Part shown: piece by piece, positions 61,783-64,000 of the stretch
Numbering within the stretch: the first letter of the stretch is position 1
Layout of the letters: each line of letters opens with the position of its first letter
Assembly: GCF_000520015.2 (NCBI RefSeq)
Contig: NZ_CP007044.2
Coordinates: 1,426,001 to 1,490,000 of the forward strand
DNA: 64,000 nucleotides
Origin: Chania multitudinisentens RB-25
GTDB taxonomy: Bacteria; Pseudomonadota; Gammaproteobacteria; Enterobacterales; Enterobacteriaceae
Direction of reading: 5' to 3'
Program-made: the position numbers and the translations under genes
Notes under the pieces: generated by a model
What the model was told of the DNA's origin: nothing
Databases searched by the model: none
The model's input: only the letters and a program-made list of their open reading frames with translations

Positions 61783-62625
61783 TTATTCCCCGATTGTTTC
61801 CCGATTGGCCCAGGTAAAACATTCGTTATTGGTGTAGCGGATGCTGAAATCGGATTCGAATAACTGCTGCTGATAATGTTCATTCACGCTGCGGTTGGTC
61901 ACCAGATTATCTACTTGGCTGAGATGGCCGAGGGTGCCGATAGCGCTGGCCTGAATGGGAACGTGGGTGAGGATGGCCGTCTTGTTCTGTGCCTTATCCA
62001 TGCAACGCTGGTAGTGCGAGGCCAGCAGTGGTGGATCGATATTCAGGATGCCGGAACCGTCCGTGATGCTGGCTTGCAGAATGCAGTGGTTGATGGTGAA
62101 TTGCTGAATAACGGTATCCAGCGCTTTACCGCTTAGCACCAGCTGCGAGCGGATCAACTCCCCGCCAGCCACGATAATCTCGCCGTCAACAAACTGATCG
62201 GCCAGCATCGCATGCTGCAAATCATTGACGATCAGCCGTAACTTTTTCAAACCGCTGAGAAAGGGGATTACTTTGCGGCAAATATCACCGTGGCCAAGAA
62301 ATACCGTGTCGCGATCGGTAATCATCCTGGCGCAGTGGCGGGCAATTTCCAGTTGGTTGGCAAGCCGGAGTGACGGCAAGGTGAGAACGGGCTCGCTCGT
62401 CATCTGCTGCGGTTGTGAAGGCGTTGCAATCGCTCCCCCAAAAGAGCGTTTGAGATAGCCTTGCTGTTCCAGATAACTGAGATCGCCACGGATCGTCACG
62501 CCGGAAACCCCCAACTGGGCAGAAAGATCCTCGACCTTGATTTCCCCTTGCTGGCCGACAATTTCAGCAATTTTCAATCTGCGTTTCAGCAGGTTAGATG
62601 ACTTTCTGGGCACATATGCCCCCAT
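61783..62625 (-). CDS. DeoR-family sugar regulator
   Basis: About 280 residues. The N-terminal DeoR helix-turn-helix lies at about 12-65 (KVEDLSAQLGVSGVTIRGDLSYLEQQGYLKRSFGGA), followed by a sugar-phosphate-binding DeoR C-terminal domain (about 90-250). Weak ribosome site at ATG 62625; a GTG at 62613 with GGGGG upstream is a good alternative. In an operon with the PfkB kinase and divergent from the aldolase, so it probably represses both. Confidence 0.85.
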   Translation of the reverse strand: MGAYVPRKSSNLLKRRLKIAEIVGQQGEIKVEDLSAQLGVSGVTIRGDLSYLEQQGYLKRSFGGAIATPSQPQQMTSEPVLTLPSLRLANQLEIARHCARMITDRDTVFLGHGDICRKVIPFLSGLKKLRLIVNDLQHAMLADQFVDGEIIVAGGELIRSQLVLSGKALDTVIQQFTINHCILQASITDGSGILNIDPPLLASHYQRCMDKAQNKTAILTHVPIQASAIGTLGHLSQVDNLVTNRSVNEHYQQQLFESDFSIRYTNNECFTWANRETIGE

Positions 62626-62660
62626 GGTTAAGCGGTAATGATGGCTACTATATCCTTCAT

Positions 62661-62971
62661 ACTTTCTAATTGAAAGTAATACCAACGCAGGCTTTCTTGC
62701 TTTTGAAAGTGAGGGGGATTATTGCCTGCATAATCGGGGTTTAATTAAATTATTATTTATATTCATAGTGTTAAATAAAATCTGATAGCGCATTTTATTG
62801 TGAGGTAGTTGTCATACGAGTGAACCTTAGGCGAGTCGCTATTGCGATAACAGCTTATTTTTCGTAATCAATAATGTGTTTAATTACGTTTTGAAAGTTA
62901 TTTAATAATCTTCGATCCTTATCACGCTTTTATGCTGGCGTTATCTCTATATTGGGTTTCACTTAGAAAGT
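62661..62971. promoter_or_regulatory. Repeated GAAAGT motifs, likely operators of the DeoR-type regulator
   Basis: ACTTTC-TAATT-GAAAGT (62661-62677) is a perfect inverted repeat; CTTTC/GAAAG with an 8-base spacer follows at 62692-62709. A lone GAAAGT is at 62893-62898, and TTTC-ACTTA-GAAAGT at 62957-62971. The first and last share the 5-base spacer and flank the intergenic region near each gene's start. Confidence 0.6.
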
Positions 62972-63048
62972 TTTAATTAATTAATTTTCATTTTGTAATC
63001 ATCCGTTGCGATACCAGGTGCTGATGAAACCGGAGCCAAGGAGGATCG

Positions 63049-63903
63049 ATGTATATCATTTCGAGCCACAACATGTTGAAGAAAGCGCAACGGCAAGGGT
63101 ACGCAGTGCCAGCGTTCAATATCCACAATCTGGAAACCTTGCAGGTGGTAGCCGCAACCGCTGCGCAGTACCGTTCACCGGTGATTTTGGCGGGTACCAC
63201 CGGCACTTACCACTATGGTGGGCTGGAAAACCTTATCGTGATCGTCAAGGCGCTGGCGCATGAGCATCAGATCCCGCTGGCCCTGCATCTGGACCACCAT
63301 GAAGATCCGGCCGATATCTTCCATAAGATCAACGCCGGTATCCGTTCGGTAATGATCGACGGCTCACACTTCCCTTTTGAAGAAAACGTAGCGCTGGTGA
63401 AACAGATTGTTGAGTACAGCCACCGTTATGATGCCAGCGTTGAGGCCGAGTTAGGCCGCCTGGGTGGGCAGGAGGACGATCTCATCGTGGCAGGCAAAGA
63501 CGCTATCTATACCTCGCCGGAAGCGGCGGTGGAATTTGTTGCCCGTACCGGTATTGATTCCTTAGCGGTGGCGATTGGCACTGCACATGGTTTGTATCAA
63601 GCAGAACCACAACTGGATTTTGCCCGTTTGGAACAGATCCGCGATCGGGTCGCAGTGCCGCTGGTATTGCACGGTGCTTCTGGCCTGAGCGACAGCGATA
63701 TTCGCCGCTGCATCAGTCTGGGGATCTGCAAGGTTAACGTCGCCACCGAGTTAAAGATCGCCTTCTCGGATGCCCTGAAAGACTATTTTAATCAGCATCC
63801 CGACGCCAATGACCCACGCCATTATATGCAACCAGCGAAAAGTGCCATGCAGCGAGTGGTGGAAAAAGTGATTGGCGTCTGCGGCTGTGAAGGAAAACTA
63901 TAA
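63049..63903 (+). CDS. Class II D-tagatose-1,6-bisphosphate aldolase, GatY/KbaY type
   Basis: Zinc aldolase of 284 residues that would split tagatose-1,6-bisphosphate into dihydroxyacetone phosphate and glyceraldehyde-3-phosphate. Zinc ligands sit in HLDHH (near 79-83), with VEAELGRLGGQEDD near 130-143, GTAHG near 180-184 and VLHGASGL near 206-213. Features of both GatY (C-terminal GCEGKL) and KbaY (GSHFPFEENV) are present, so no symbol is given. AAGGAGG precedes the ATG. The regulator-kinase operon is divergent. Confidence 0.9.
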   Translation: MYIISSHNMLKKAQRQGYAVPAFNIHNLETLQVVAATAAQYRSPVILAGTTGTYHYGGLENLIVIVKALAHEHQIPLALHLDHHEDPADIFHKINAGIRSVMIDGSHFPFEENVALVKQIVEYSHRYDASVEAELGRLGGQEDDLIVAGKDAIYTSPEAAVEFVARTGIDSLAVAIGTAHGLYQAEPQLDFARLEQIRDRVAVPLVLHGASGLSDSDIRRCISLGICKVNVATELKIAFSDALKDYFNQHPDANDPRHYMQPAKSAMQRVVEKVIGVCGCEGKL

Positions 63904-63976
63904 ATATTAATGAATAACACCCCTACAAAAACGGCAAGTTATCATAAGCAGAAATAATAAAAACTGAGGATAGAAC

Positions 63977-64000
63977 ATGAAAAATATAAAGGTATTAGGC
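63977..64000 (+). CDS. Start of a truncated gene at the right edge
   Basis: GAGGATAGAAC followed by ATG opens a frame of eight codons (MKNIKVLG) before the window ends, 73 bases after the aldolase gene on the same strand. Probably the next gene of the aldolase operon. Function cannot be told. Confidence 0.5.

Noticed and set aside
1..64000. CRISPR arrays, tRNA or rRNA genes, insertion sequences, prophage
   Set aside because: No regularly spaced repeats, tRNA cloverleaf sequence, transposase or phage genes were recognised on either strand.

Overview
This window looks like chromosome from a Serratia-like member of the Yersiniaceae (Enterobacterales). Protein after protein resembles its E. coli counterpart. 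The order lysC, pgi, yjbEFGH, malGFE/malK-lamB-malM, ubiCA, plsB, dgkA, lexA-dinF, zur, dusA, pspG, qor, dnaB, alr, tyrB, yjbR, uvrA/ssb, ghxP, yjcE follows the E. coli 91-92 min region. I cannot name the species. No tRNA, rRNA, CRISPR array, insertion sequence or prophage was seen.

Bases 1-9762 hold an ygc-type catabolic locus of unknown substrate. yqcE (transporter) and ygcE (sugar kinase, cut by the window edge) run leftward. ygcW (SDR), ygcU (FAD oxidase), ygcS (transporter) and ygcRQ (ETF subunits) run rightward. ygcN-ygcO (ETF:quinone-oxidoreductase-like protein plus ferredoxin) converge on ygcQ. The two divergent operons each carry a CRP site. Each also has a matching leader, in which a small hairpin competes with a U-tailed terminator. 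ygcP, the GlpP-type antiterminator gene of the E. coli locus, is absent. This twin-leader arrangement is the most interesting feature of the window.

Bases 9900-14600 contain panS, lysC behind a lysine riboswitch, and pgi. Bases 14600-19230 hold an AT-rich gene-free stretch, then the exopolysaccharide operon yjbEFGH with a possible decayed second yjbE. Bases 19440-27360 are the maltose regulon: malG-malF-malE leftward and malK-lamB-malM rightward, divided by a region of MalT boxes and CRP-like sites. Next come ubiC-ubiA, plsB, dgkA, lexA with two SOS boxes, dinF, zur, dusA, pspG with a sigma-54 promoter, qor, dnaB and alr. A small aromatic amino acid group follows: a periplasmic cyclohexadienyl dehydratase (pheC type), a divergent Lrp-type regulator and tyrB. 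Then come yjbR, uvrA/ssb sharing an SOS box, ghxP and yjcE.

From 51300 the order departs from E. coli: a SulP anion transporter, a class I amidotransferase-like protein, lpxP, dusB-fis, an alpha carbonic anhydrase set between dusB and prmA, then prmA, panF and yhdT. accBC is not next to yhdT, and a possible ABC-ATPase gene end lies at the junction. The right edge holds a DeoR-type regulator and PfkB kinase, divergent from a GatY/KbaY-type tagatose-bisphosphate aldolase. A truncated gene begins at 63977.

A dispersed palindromic element that usually starts with TATACCC-like bases occurs four times (15084, 31589, 36299, 47863), always between genes.
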